Below are positions 56,077 to 63,874 of a stretch of 64,000 bases of DNA, piece after piece. Under the pieces are notes generated by a model. The model saw nothing but the letters and a program-made list of their open reading frames with translations. It made no database searches and was not told the DNA's origin. Origin of the DNA: Oscillospiraceae bacterium. Lineage in GTDB: Bacteria; Bacillota; Clostridia; Oscillospirales; Ruminococcaceae. Within the stretch, counting starts at the first letter, position 1; each line of letters opens with the position of its first letter. The position numbers were made by a program, and so were the translations under genes. Where the stretch lies: positions 1 through 64,000 of the forward strand of contig JAFQLH010000077.1 of assembly GCA_017396665.1 (NCBI GenBank), in the 5' to 3' direction.

Positions 56077-57435
56077 TTACTCCAGAATATCCTTGATATC
56101 CGAGAAGTGATAATCCTTTGTTACGACAACCACCGAGTCGCCTTCTTCGATAGTATCATTACCGCTTGGAATGATTACCGCACGCTTTCTGATGATTGCA
56201 CAGATAAGGATATTTTCCTTGAGTGTGAGGTTCTTGAGCGGAACGCCCACGAGGTCAGGGATTTTTTCAGAAACCTTGAATTCGATTGCTTCGACCTTAT
56301 CACCTACGATATGGTAGAGCGCCTCGATATTATTAGATGTATCGTTATCGAGTGAGCGCACATAGCTTATTATACTATTTGTTGTGATATACTTTGGTGA
56401 AATAACGCTGTCGAGTCCGAGCTTTGAGGTAAGCTTCACATAGCTTTCTCTGTTGATTTTCGCAACTGCCTTTGCCTCAGAATTGTTCTTGGCATACAGA
56501 GCCATAATTATATTGACCTCATCTATACCTGTCAGGGCAACAAACGCATCAGCATCCGCAAGTCCTTCCTCGAGGAGCAGGTCGTGGTCGGCACCGTCGC
56601 CGTGGATTACGGTTACCTTATCGAGGTTCTCGACAATTTCGGTACAGCGCTCAATATCGTTATCAATAACCTTGACTCTCATACCGAGTTCTGTGAGCTG
56701 TTTTGCGAGATAGAAGGCGATTTTTCCGCCGCCGACTATCATAACAGTTTTGATTTTCTCCTTATACGAGCCTGTAATTCTGAAGAACTTTTCGAGGTCC
56801 TTATGAGTTGAAACGACGCTCACTCTATCCCCTGCCTGAAGTGTGAACAGACCGCTTGGGATGAATGTTTCGTTACCTCTCTGTACGGCACTTATAAGAA
56901 GCTGGATTTTTGTCTTATTATAAATCTGGGCGAGATTAAGACCGCAGAGCACAGAATTCTCGGGGATTGTATACTCCACGAGCTCTATTCTTCCCTTTGC
57001 AAAAACCTCTACCTTTGACGCAGACGAGAACACTAAGACTCTGAAAATTTCATCCGCTGCCATTCTTTCGGGATTTATAATCATAGAAAGTCCGAGGTCT
57101 TCTCTGATAAGGTCAATCTGTCCGTAATACTCGGGGTCTCTTACTCTTGAGATAGTTTTCTTTGCACCGAGCTTTTTAGCGATAAGGCAGCAGAGCATAT
57201 TTGTTTCGTCGTTAGGGGTAGTTGCGACAAGGATTTCGGCTTTATTCACGCCTGCTTCAAGCTGTACAGCGGTAGTTGCGCCGTTTCCCTCAACGCACAT
57301 TACGTCCTGCGAATCCTGTATTCTTTTAATTGCTTCCGGGTTCTGGTCAACAACGGTAACGTCGTGTCCTTCACCGACCAGCAATGACGACAGGTTTCTT
57401 CCGACCTTTCCGCTTCCGATAATAACAATTTTCAT
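56077..57435 (-). CDS. trkA: Trk potassium uptake regulator TrkA
   Basis: Cytoplasmic NAD(H)/nucleotide-binding gating protein, 452 residues from the ATG at 57435; a GTG five codons earlier is possible. Two RCK-N/RCK-C repeats are seen: IIGSGKVGRNLSSLL at the N-terminus and MIVGGGKIAFYLAKQL near residue 225, each followed by a TrkA_C domain (IPENSVLCGLNLAQI, VGVPLKNLTLKENILICAIIR). The pair with trkH forms a two-gene operon. Confidence 0.95.
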   Translation of the reverse strand: MKIVIIGSGKVGRNLSSLLVGEGHDVTVVDQNPEAIKRIQDSQDVMCVEGNGATTAVQLEAGVNKAEILVATTPNDETNMLCCLIAKKLGAKKTISRVRDPEYYGQIDLIREDLGLSMIINPERMAADEIFRVLVFSSASKVEVFAKGRIELVEYTIPENSVLCGLNLAQIYNKTKIQLLISAVQRGNETFIPSGLFTLQAGDRVSVVSTHKDLEKFFRITGSYKEKIKTVMIVGGGKIAFYLAKQLTELGMRVKVIDNDIERCTEIVENLDKVTVIHGDGADHDLLLEEGLADADAFVALTGIDEVNIIMALYAKNNSEAKAVAKINRESYVKLTSKLGLDSVISPKYITTNSIISYVRSLDNDTSNNIEALYHIVGDKVEAIEFKVSEKIPDLVGVPLKNLTLKENILICAIIRKRAVIIPSGNDTIEEGDSVVVVTKDYHFSDIKDILE

Positions 57436-57468
57436 ATCTGTTTCCCTCACAAAACAAGTGAAATTTTA

Positions 57469-57485
57469 TACCATTCTAAATGGTA
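57469..57485. promoter_or_regulatory. Palindrome over the trkA start site (operator candidate)
   Basis: TACCATT-CTA-AATGGTA, a perfect 7-bp inverted repeat with a three-base centre, directly downstream of the -10 box of the trkA promoter and covering the expected transcription start. Confidence 0.55.
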
Positions 57486-57514
57486 ATTATATCACAATGT
57501 CGCCCATTAGTCAA
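57486..57514 (-). promoter_or_regulatory. Promoter of trkA-trkH
   Basis: Minus-strand TTGACT (57509-57514), 17-bp spacer, TATAAT (57486-57491). Confidence 0.85.
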
Positions 57515-57529
57515 GGGCGACAGCTTGTC

Positions 57530-57853
57530 TTACCCGCCGGGGCGGTTTCCTTCCGAGCAGCTTTGTGCGACGCCGTTTTCATCAAAGCTTATAAACAGCA
57601 AGACCTCCTCCGAGCTTCCCAGAAAGCCCTGCTCTGACTCCTCTATTGTATAACCGCATTTGCAGTTTCTATAGATTCCGTTCTCGTCGGGCGGTGCTGT
57701 TACACAGTCGAATTCTCCGAATCGCGAGGTTATTTCCTGCGAGGTTTTTCCTATATAGTCGTCCTCGTCGTACTTTTCCGAGCAGCCCGACATCGCAAAG
57801 CCGATACATACAGTCAGCGTTATGGCAGTTAGTCTTTTTAATATTCCTTTCAT
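57530..57853 (-). CDS. Small lipoprotein of unknown function
   Basis: 107 residues with a lipoprotein signal ending at Cys24 (MSGC). The mature part is acidic (EKYDEDDYIGKTSQEITSRFGEFDCV) and contains four further cysteines (DCVTAP, NCKCG, SCSEG). The pattern of a short helix, IGKT..EI..RFG and later beta strands (VLLFISFDENGVA) resembles SmpA/BamE-like small lipoprotein folds, an uncertain comparison. GAGG lies upstream. It sits between tRNA-Arg and trkA. Confidence 0.7.
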   Translation of the reverse strand: MKGILKRLTAITLTVCIGFAMSGCSEKYDEDDYIGKTSQEITSRFGEFDCVTAPPDENGIYRNCKCGYTIEESEQGFLGSSEEVLLFISFDENGVAQSCSEGNRPGG

Positions 57854-57930
57854 TCCCCTCGCCTCCTTTGAGTTTTCTTGCAGCTGAGTAGATTATACCA
57901 CAAAGCAGAGTTTATTGCAAGAAAGCAAAA

Positions 57931-57960
57931 GCCTCTCTTGTCATTAAAACAAAAGAGGGC
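57931..57960 (-). terminator. Terminator of tRNA-Arg
   Basis: GCCTCTCTTGT/ACAAAAGAGGGC imperfect stem followed on the minus strand by TTTTGC, a few bases after the tRNA. Confidence 0.7.
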
Positions 57961-57963
57961 CGG

Positions 57964-58040
57964 TGGTGCGCCTGACCGGAGTCGAACCAGCGGCCTTCAG
58001 AGTCGGAGTCTGACGCTCTATCCAGCTGAGCTACAGGCGC
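57964..58040 (-). tRNA. tRNA-Arg (anticodon CCG)
   Basis: 77-nt tRNA with encoded CCA. The acceptor stem is GCGCCTG/CAGGCGC; D-loop AGCTCAGCTGGATAGAGC; anticodon stem TCAGA/TCTGA around CTCCGAC, anticodon CCG; T-arm GGTTCGACTCC. It begins 40 bp after metG ends, so it may be transcribed with it. Confidence 0.95.
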
Positions 58041-58048
58041 ATATTTAC

Positions 58049-58073
58049 GGGCAGGAGAGAATTTCCCCTGCCC
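58049..58073 (-). terminator. Hairpin between metG and tRNA-Arg
   Basis: GGGCAGG.../CCTGCCC stem without a strong T-run on the minus strand. It may be a weak terminator or a processing signal for the downstream tRNA. Confidence 0.5.
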
Positions 58074-58080
58074 ATTTTCT

Positions 58081-60024
58081 TTAGTGAATTTTAGAACCGC
58101 AAGGAATATCGTCGTCTACAAACATTACCTTTGCGCCGCCGTCTGCGGTATCAGCAGCACAAATCATACCGTTTGACTCAACTCCGCAGAGTGTTACAGG
58201 CTTTAAGTTTGCAACGATAGCGACCTTCTTGCCTATAAGGTCTTCAGGTGCATACCACTGAGCGATACCGGAAACTACCTGACGACCGCCCATTCCGTCG
58301 TCGAGCTGGAGGCAAAGGAGCTTTTTAGACTTCTTTACCTTTTCGCACTCTACAACCTTTGCGACTCTCAAATCGACCTTCATAAAGTCATCAAAGACGA
58401 TTTCAGGAGCGAGTGGCTCTACGTTTGTTTCTTCTTCCTTGGCACTTGCCATCATAGCTTCCATCTTTGCCTGGGCTTCAGCCAAGAACTTTTCAGCGTC
58501 AATTCTTGCAAAGAGAGGCACAGGCTCGCCTACTGATGAGCCTTCCTCAAGCATACCGAAGCTTTCGAGTGAAGCCCACTCAGTCTGCTTTGTACCGATT
58601 TCAGCGAGAATCTTTTCTGCTGTTTCAGGCATAAACGGTGTAAGTACAACGCCTAAAAATCTGATTGTTTCGAGGAGATTGTAGAGGACAGTTCCGAGTC
58701 TTTCCTTCTTGTCCTCGTCCTTTGCGAGAACCCAAGGCGCAGTTTCGTCGATATACTTATTAGCTCTTCTTGCGAGGCTCATTACGGCATCCATTGTATC
58801 TGCCATTCTGTACTCGTCCATAAGCTTTTCGACGGTCTTTGGTGTTTCGAGTGCCTTGGCGATAAGCTCATCATCGACAGCTTCCTTACAGCTACCGGAC
58901 ATAATCCTTCTGTCGAAATACTTCTTTGTCATAGCAACCGTTCTGTTTACGAGGTTGCCGAGAGTATTAGCGAGGTCTGTATTATATCTTTCGATAAGTG
59001 ATTCATAGGTAATTGAGCCGTCAGAGGATATCGGCATTTCGCTGAGCAGGTAGTATCTTGCTCCGTCGACGCCGAAGGAATCTACAACGTCGTTAGCGTA
59101 GATAACGTTGCCTCTTGACTTACTCATCTTGTCCTCGCCGAACAGAATCCAGTTGTGTCCGAAGAGCTTCTTTGGCATTGGAAGTCCGAGTGCGTGGAGC
59201 ATAATCGGCCAGTAGATAGAATGGAATCTCATAATATCCTTGCCGATAACGTGACAGTCGCAAGGCCAGTACTTCTCAAACATTTCAGATGAGCCGTCAG
59301 GGTCATAGCCCATAGCGGTGATGTAGTTTGAAAGTGCGTCAATCCACACATAGATTACGTGCTTAGGGTCAAAGGTTACAGGGATACTCCATGTAAATGT
59401 TGTTCTTGACACGCACAGGTCCTGAAGTCCCGGCTTTATGAAGTTGTTGAGCATTTCCTTCTTACGGCTTTCAGGCACGATAAAGTCAGGGTGCTCCTCG
59501 ATATAATCCTCAAGCCACTGCTGGTACTTGGAAAGCTTTAAGAAGTATGCTTCCTCGTTTGCCTTTGTTACCTCTCTGCCACAGTCAGGACACTTTCCGT
59601 CAACGAGCTGGGAATTTGCCCAGAAGCTCTCACACGGTGTGCAGTAAAGCCCCTCGTATGAGCCCTTGTAGATATCCCCGTTTTCGTACAGCTTGTTGAA
59701 AATCTTCTGTACTACCTTCTCGTGCTGCTCGTCAGTTGTTCTGATAAAGCCGTCGTAGGATATATTCATAATCTTGCAGATTTCTTTGATTTCGTCAGTT
59801 ACTTTGTCAACATGCTGCTTAGGGGTGATGCCCTCAGCCTTCGCAAGCTCCTCAATCTTGAGTCCGTGCTCGTCTGTACCTGTAAGGAAGAATACATCAT
59901 AGCCCTGCATTCGCTTGAACCTCGCAATTGCGTCGGTAAATACAACTTCGTAGGTGTTGCCGATGTGCGGCTTCTTTGATGCATAGGCAATAGCCGTAGT
60001 AATGTAATACGGTTTCTTAGACAT
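58081..60024 (-). CDS. metG: Methionyl-tRNA synthetase
   Basis: 647 residues. The class I catalytic core has the HIGH-type motif PHIGN at 19-23, a CTPC...CPDC zinc knuckle, and KMSKS in DKMSKSRGN near 298. A helical anticodon-binding domain follows, and a C-terminal OB-fold tRNA-binding domain (about 540-647, FDDFMKVDLRVAKVVECEKV...SNGMICAAD) is fused as in many Firmicutes. The leader is only about 50 nt, so no T-box or SAM riboswitch fits before it. Confidence 0.97.
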   Translation of the reverse strand: MSKKPYYITTAIAYASKKPHIGNTYEVVFTDAIARFKRMQGYDVFFLTGTDEHGLKIEELAKAEGITPKQHVDKVTDEIKEICKIMNISYDGFIRTTDEQHEKVVQKIFNKLYENGDIYKGSYEGLYCTPCESFWANSQLVDGKCPDCGREVTKANEEAYFLKLSKYQQWLEDYIEEHPDFIVPESRKKEMLNNFIKPGLQDLCVSRTTFTWSIPVTFDPKHVIYVWIDALSNYITAMGYDPDGSSEMFEKYWPCDCHVIGKDIMRFHSIYWPIMLHALGLPMPKKLFGHNWILFGEDKMSKSRGNVIYANDVVDSFGVDGARYYLLSEMPISSDGSITYESLIERYNTDLANTLGNLVNRTVAMTKKYFDRRIMSGSCKEAVDDELIAKALETPKTVEKLMDEYRMADTMDAVMSLARRANKYIDETAPWVLAKDEDKKERLGTVLYNLLETIRFLGVVLTPFMPETAEKILAEIGTKQTEWASLESFGMLEEGSSVGEPVPLFARIDAEKFLAEAQAKMEAMMASAKEEETNVEPLAPEIVFDDFMKVDLRVAKVVECEKVKKSKKLLCLQLDDGMGGRQVVSGIAQWYAPEDLIGKKVAIVANLKPVTLCGVESNGMICAADTADGGAKVMFVDDDIPCGSKIH

Positions 60025-60080
60025 AGTTAAAATCCTCCTGTTTGTTTTTCATGCCATGCTAATAGACATAGCATATTACT

Positions 60081-60109
60081 ATTATATATCTTTTATAAGG
60101 AAAAATCAA
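60081..60109 (-). promoter_or_regulatory. Promoter of metG
   Basis: Minus-strand TTGATT (60104-60109), 17-bp spacer, TATAAT (60081-60086). A short ATGCTA/TAGCAT stem follows in the leader. Confidence 0.8.
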
Positions 60110-60145
60110 TCCCAAATTTTATCCCCCGTAAAAAACCGTAATGAG

Positions 60146-60241
60146 AATACCCGTATAGAAGCTTTGTGCTTTTTTGGGGGAAACCTTTCTGAAGAAAGGT
60201 TTCCCCCAACAGATACACACAAAATCTCCTGTACGGGTATT
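60146..60241. repeat. 96-bp palindromic intergenic element, second family member
   Basis: Outer inverted repeat AATACCCGTATAG (60146-60158) with CTGTACGGGTATT (60229-60241), and an inner perfect 15-bp stem G5AAACCTTTCT/AGAAAGGTTTC5 (60176-60207). The inner block and the right end match the element at 40069-40336. The stop codon of the M23 peptidase gene overlaps its right end, so it may serve as that gene's terminator. Confidence 0.8.
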
Positions 60242-60926
60242 ACTTATGGCTATTTGGGGAGATATAGTATACGGGGTCGACCCATTCGCCGTTTCTTGTG
60301 AGGGCGAAGTGGATATGCGAGGGCATAGTGATTTCGGCGGAGGCGGTATTACCGACAGTACCGATAACGTCGCCCGAATCGACCTTATCGCCTTCTACTA
60401 CAGAGAGGTTAGCGTCGAGTCCATAGTAGTGGCTGACGACAGAATTTTTATGGTCAATAGTAACGCAATATCCCCAGAGCGTATCCTCCCAGACCTTAAG
60501 CACCTCGCCGTTTGTCATAGCTACGACGTTCTTGCCCTTATCGGCGGCGATATCAATACCGTTATGAGTCTGCCACACTCCTAAGGTTTCTGAATAGACG
60601 AGCTCGCCGTCTGAGAATTCTGTGATAATTTCTCCGTCTGACGGGAACACTCTTGGCTGTGTGTCGGCATCGAGGATAGCTTCGAGCTCACTCGAGAGGC
60701 TGTCGTCCTTCAGGACGTTATCCTTTTCCGCATCGGCATTGTGCACCTCGCTGCTGTCACTTTGAGAGTTATTTGTCAGGGCATCGCCCAGGCTGTCAAC
60801 CGTTCTGTTATAGGCATAGACACCTGCTCCCGCTACTGCTGCGATACAGGCGGTAAGAGTGATAAAGGTACTCTTTCCCTTAAGCACACCGCCGACCTTT
60901 GTGATAAATGGTTTAAAGCTAATCAT
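60240..60926 (-). CDS. M23 family metallopeptidase, SpoIIQ-like
   Basis: 228 residues: one transmembrane helix (about 20-38), an acidic linker, and a LytM/M23 domain with complete metal ligands His121 and Asp125 (THNGIDIAADKG) and His204/His206 (HIHF), plus SHYYGL. Size, topology and a single LytM domain fit SpoIIQ, the forespore partner in the engulfment channel; clostridial SpoIIQ keeps the zinc ligands. The nearby sigK supports a sporulation role. A vegetative wall hydrolase cannot be excluded. Confidence 0.8.
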   Translation of the reverse strand: MISFKPFITKVGGVLKGKSTFITLTACIAAVAGAGVYAYNRTVDSLGDALTNNSQSDSSEVHNADAEKDNVLKDDSLSSELEAILDADTQPRVFPSDGEIITEFSDGELVYSETLGVWQTHNGIDIAADKGKNVVAMTNGEVLKVWEDTLWGYCVTIDHKNSVVSHYYGLDANLSVVEGDKVDSGDVIGTVGNTASAEITMPSHIHFALTRNGEWVDPVYYISPNSHK

Positions 60927-60952
60927 TTTCTGTTCCTCCGTTCATTTTGGGA

Positions 60953-60986
60953 TGGCAGGCTTAGCTGCCAAAGCACTTAGTGCTTT
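60953..60986. repeat. Two adjacent short palindromes upstream of the M23 gene
   Basis: TGGCAG/CTGCCA (60953-60970) and AAAGCACT/AGTGCTTT (60970-60986) lie back to back 27 bp before the start codon, in the expected leader or promoter. They could be RNA hairpins or regulator sites. Confidence 0.5.
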
Positions 60987-61026
60987 TCACAGATTATGAT
61001 TGACCTTTTTTGAAAATATATACAAA

Positions 61027-61057
61027 AATCCACAGGAACCGAAAATTCCTGTGGATT
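61027..61057 (-). terminator. Terminator of the surface protein gene
   Basis: Perfect AATCCACAGGAA/TTCCTGTGGATT stem with TTTTTGTAT on the minus strand. Confidence 0.85.
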
Positions 61058-61080
61058 AAGCATCTTATATAGGGTTCTTA

Positions 61081-62034
61081 TTAATAGTATCTGTTCTTCA
61101 TCTTGATTAAGATAAACACGCCGATACCTACGATTACGACTACTGCGATAATAACGATTGCAATAATCATACCCTTTCCGCCTTCGCCTGCTTCTTCAGC
61201 AACAGACTCAAGAACAACTGAGTCAGCAGTTACAGTATCGCCTGCCTGAACGATGTTCTCTGTATTATCAACAGAAGCAGACGCATTATAACCGTCAACG
61301 TTCTTTACATACAGGTCATTGCCGTCAGCGTCCTTAAGCGGAGTCTTGATTGTGAGGTTGTCAATATAGAAAACGTCACCTGAATAAACGCCTGTAAGCG
61401 GGAGATTGATGCTGAAGGAGGTTGTATCTCCGTACTCGCCTTCCTTAGGCTCCATGATTGTAAGGATTGCGTTTCTGAAGCCCTTAGCCTCAAGCTCAGA
61501 GTAGGTAATTGTTCTCGAACCTGTGATATAGCCTTCTTCGCCCTCAGCAACTACTTCACTTGCAGTAATTGTAGCGGCGGAGTTATCAAGTGCGGCAAGA
61601 GCATCCGGGTGGAACTTTACCATCATGCTGATAACACAGCCGTCGAAGTTTTCAAGTCCGAAATCAGCGGCATTAAGCTGAATTCCCATTCCGTATTCAT
61701 AAACATAAGGAAGGTCGCCGCCTTCTACGTTTCCACGCTGCTTCTCATTGTTAACAGCAATCTTGAGGCATCCGCCCTGGTATCTTACAGCGCTCTGGTT
61801 TGTAACCCACATACCTGCTTCGTTAACGCCGTCCTCTGAAACAGTGATATATTTAAGACAGCTGTCTCTGTCAAACGAGAGTGTCGGTTCCTTTTCTCCG
61901 TCAGGGTAAGCTACAAGTATTGACTCGTCTTCAGGTTTTACAAATCCGCCTGTATACGCTTCTGCTGAAGCTGTTGCAGTAAGCATTGAAACAGCGAATG
62001 CTGATGCGAGTAAAAACGATATTAATTTTTTCAC
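61081..62034 (-). CDS. Secreted, C-terminally membrane-anchored protein of unknown function
   Basis: 317 residues from a GTG at 62034 (ten bases after GAGGGG); an ATG at 62043 is too close to that ribosome binding site. A signal peptide (VKKLISFLLASAFAVSMLTATASAEA), a beta-rich middle resembling a carbohydrate-binding jelly roll (GMWVTNQSAVRYQGGCLKIAV, VYSGDVFYIDNLTI) and a C-terminal transmembrane helix (MIIAIVIIAVVVIVGIGVFILI) with a basic tail are seen. The ligand is unknown. Confidence 0.75.
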   Translation of the reverse strand: MKKLISFLLASAFAVSMLTATASAEAYTGGFVKPEDESILVAYPDGEKEPTLSFDRDSCLKYITVSEDGVNEAGMWVTNQSAVRYQGGCLKIAVNNEKQRGNVEGGDLPYVYEYGMGIQLNAADFGLENFDGCVISMMVKFHPDALAALDNSAATITASEVVAEGEEGYITGSRTITYSELEAKGFRNAILTIMEPKEGEYGDTTSFSINLPLTGVYSGDVFYIDNLTIKTPLKDADGNDLYVKNVDGYNASASVDNTENIVQAGDTVTADSVVLESVAEEAGEGGKGMIIAIVIIAVVVIVGIGVFILIKMKNRYY

Positions 62035-62073
62035 AAAAAACATTCCCCTCATATTAGTATTCTTAGTATTATT

Positions 62074-62102
62074 ATTTTACACCATAAGCAGATGTTTGTC
62101 AA
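62074..62102 (-). promoter_or_regulatory. Promoter of the surface protein gene
   Basis: Minus-strand TTGACA (62097-62102), 17-bp spacer, TAAAAT (62074-62079). Confidence 0.85.
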
Positions 62103-62182
62103 GGCGACACACTGCACAAAGCTTAAACGTTTTTATATGCAGTAATGCACATTTTGTAAACGATTAACGCATCGCATTTTTG

Positions 62183-62869
62183 TTACAGACCATATGGTAT
62201 TTTTAGCTTCTCGATTGCTCTTTTTTCAATCCTTGACACATACGAGCGGGATATACAGAGTTTTTTTGACACCTCACGCTGAGTGAGCGGCAGGTTGCCG
62301 AAAAGCCCGTACCGCATAGCGATGATTTCCTTTTCCCTTTCGTCGAGCAGCGCATCTATATAACCATAGAGCTTCTCGGAGTTGATTTTCATATCGACAA
62401 GCTGGGTGATATCGGTTGAGTCAGCTATTGTATCCGCAAGGCTTAAAGAATTCCCGTCCTTATCGGTATCGAGGGTTTCGCCGAAGAACACTTCTCCCGA
62501 GCATTTTCTGAGGCTTCTGAAATGCATAAGAATTTCATTTTCAACACACCTGCTTCCGTAGGTTGCAAAGCGTGTGCCCTTTGTGTAGTCGAAGGTTGTG
62601 ACCGCTTTTATGAGTCCGATTGTGCCGATTGAGATAAGGTCGTCTGCGTCGGCTGACGAGGAATAATACTTCTTTATGATATGTGCAACGAGGCGAAGGT
62701 TATGGCTTATGAGCTTTTCCTTAGCCTTCTTATCGCCCTTAGCGAGCCTTTCAAAGCACTCGAGCTCCTCCTTTGCACCAAGCGGCTTCGGGAACACCCC
62801 CATATTGTCAAAGTGCAGGGCAAAGCACAGAAGATTCCCTGAAAACAGTCGCAGAATGAGGTCGAGCAT
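62183..62869 (-). CDS. sigK: RNA polymerase sporulation sigma factor SigK
   Basis: Late mother-cell sigma factor, 228 residues in one uninterrupted frame. The short N-terminal pro-sequence-like hydrophobic stretch (LDLILRLFSGNLLCFALHF) precedes FPKPLGAKEELECFERL. Sigma region 2 has LISHNLRLVAHIIKKYY, DLISIGTIGLIKAV and ENEILMHFRSLRK; region 4 has TQREVSKKLCISRSYVSRIEKRAIEKL. No skin element splits the gene. No sigma-A promoter is seen; a CATATATAT element upstream would fit sigma-E/K control weakly. Confidence 0.93.
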   Translation of the reverse strand: MLDLILRLFSGNLLCFALHFDNMGVFPKPLGAKEELECFERLAKGDKKAKEKLISHNLRLVAHIIKKYYSSSADADDLISIGTIGLIKAVTTFDYTKGTRFATYGSRCVENEILMHFRSLRKCSGEVFFGETLDTDKDGNSLSLADTIADSTDITQLVDMKINSEKLYGYIDALLDEREKEIIAMRYGLFGNLPLTQREVSKKLCISRSYVSRIEKRAIEKLKIPYGL

Positions 62870-62943
62870 AGTACAGTATCCGCCTTTCTATATTATCGGA
62901 TACATATATATGCGGTCTTGCTTCTGTTTATGACAGCAAAAAA

Positions 62944-62967
62944 CCTGCGGAAGAAATATTCCGCAGG
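62944..62967 (-). terminator. Terminator of the zinc-ribbon protein gene
   Basis: CCTGCGGAA/TTCCGCAGG stem followed by a T-run on the minus strand. Confidence 0.85.
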
Positions 62968-62973
62968 CGGTGT

Positions 62974-63501
62974 TTATTGTTGAGAAGCGATTATAAATCC
63001 AAACGCCATAGAGGCTATCATAAATATGATATTGAGAATAATTCCGATTATTCCGCATACCTTTCCGACCTTTGCGTCAGACTCTACATTCGCATTTGCC
63101 GGAGCAAGAGTTGAAGCCTGGTTTCCGAGCATAATCGCAACTATTGACATAACGAACACCGGATTGATGATAAGCGATATTATACCGAGTATCTTACTTG
63201 TCTTAGCCTTCTGGATAGCAGCGTTATCCTTATAGTAGATGTTATAGGCGTTGTTCTGCAGCTGGTTGCCGTAAGGGTTGTTGGCAAAAGGATTACCATA
63301 CTGGTTTCCGTATTGATTGTTTGCGTTGCCGTACTGGTTGCCGTATTGGTTTCCGTACTGATTGCCGTACTGATTGCCGTATTGGTTTGTATTATATTGA
63401 GGAGCAGGCTCAGGCTCTCTATGGATAGGGTTTCCGCAGTACTGGCAGGTAGTATCTCTTTCATTTTCTACTGCAGCACCGCAATATGTACAGTATGCCA
63501 T
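62974..63501 (-). CDS. Zinc-ribbon membrane protein with NQYG repeats (DUF4190-like)
   Basis: 175 residues. A zinc ribbon CTYCG...CQYCG lies at 4-23, then a low-complexity linker with seven NQYG units in two blocks (about 38-69), then two transmembrane helices (about 103-123 and 148-170) with the layout of small DUF4190-type proteins. AGGAGG precedes the ATG. The repeat unit is 12 bp in the DNA and probably varies in number between strains. Function is unknown. Confidence 0.8.
   Translation of the reverse strand: MAYCTYCGAAVENERDTTCQYCGNPIHREPEPAPQYNTNQYGNQYGNQYGNQYGNQYGNANNQYGNQYGNPFANNPYGNQLQNNAYNIYYKDNAAIQKAKTSKILGIISLIINPVFVMSIVAIMLGNQASTLAPANANVESDAKVGKVCGIIGIILNIIFMIASMAFGFIIASQQ
63295..63390 (-). 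repeat. 12-bp tandem repeats encoding NQYG
   Basis: Repeats of a 12-bp unit (CAGTACGGCAAC-type with third-base changes) within the zinc-ribbon gene, interrupted once. The period of 12 keeps the frame. Confidence 0.85.
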
Positions 63502-63542
63502 TATAAAATTCCTCCTATAATATATGGTATATGCTGATGACC

Positions 63543-63571
63543 ATTATAACACAGACAGCGAAGTTTTGCAA
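63543..63571 (-). promoter_or_regulatory. Promoter of the zinc-ribbon protein gene
   Basis: Minus-strand TTGCAA (63566-63571), 17-bp spacer, TATAAT (63543-63548). Confidence 0.75.
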
Positions 63572-63672
63572 GTGATTAATGGCGTTTTGGGGCATATGTT
63601 ACTGCATTATGACAAATAGAGGCTCAAAAGTTCCCGCCCTGCTGTCAAATCACCCAAAATCGTAAAAAAGCC

Positions 63673-63701
63673 TTGACAATCGGAGCTTTATGGGGTATAA
63701 T
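63673..63701 (+). promoter_or_regulatory. Perfect-consensus promoter of rpmG
   Basis: TTGACA (63673-63678), 17-bp spacer, TATAAT (63696-63701). The leader to the rpmG ATG is about 165 nt. Confidence 0.9.
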
Positions 63702-63708
63702 TGTTTTA

Positions 63709-63874
63709 CCTCTTTATGAGGTCTATTTTTTGTGCCTATTTTTAAGCGGCACAAAATCGCAAAACCTCAGAATCCGATAATACTGTCGGAGTGCGGCACA
63801 CGGTCGCATGAGGGAGGCAGACAATGCCCTATCCGTTCTTATGGGGCATAATTTTCGTCAGGAGGTGCCGAAAA
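63709..63874 (+). promoter_or_regulatory. Structured rpmG leader with two extra start signals
   Basis: Contains a TTTTGTGCC/GGCACAAAA hairpin (63727-63756) and an ATGCCCTAT/ATGGGGCAT hairpin (63824-63849) just before the rpmG ribosome binding site. An ATG at 63824 with GGGAGG six bases upstream is in frame with rpmG; another ATG at 63808 opens a 25-codon frame that ends inside rpmG at 63885. No protein gene other than rpmG is supported in 63502-63874. Confidence 0.6.

Noticed and set aside
60025..60080. T-box or SAM riboswitch ahead of metG
   Set aside because: The promoter at 60081-60109 leaves a leader of only about 50 nt with one short stem, too short for either element.
62183..62869. Skin-element interruption of sigK
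   Set aside because: The frame is continuous from the hydrophobic N-terminus through region 4; no recombinase or split is present.
63295..63390. Short tandem repeats that could suggest a CRISPR array
   Set aside because: The period is 12 bp with no spacers, and the repeats are in-frame codons for NQYG.
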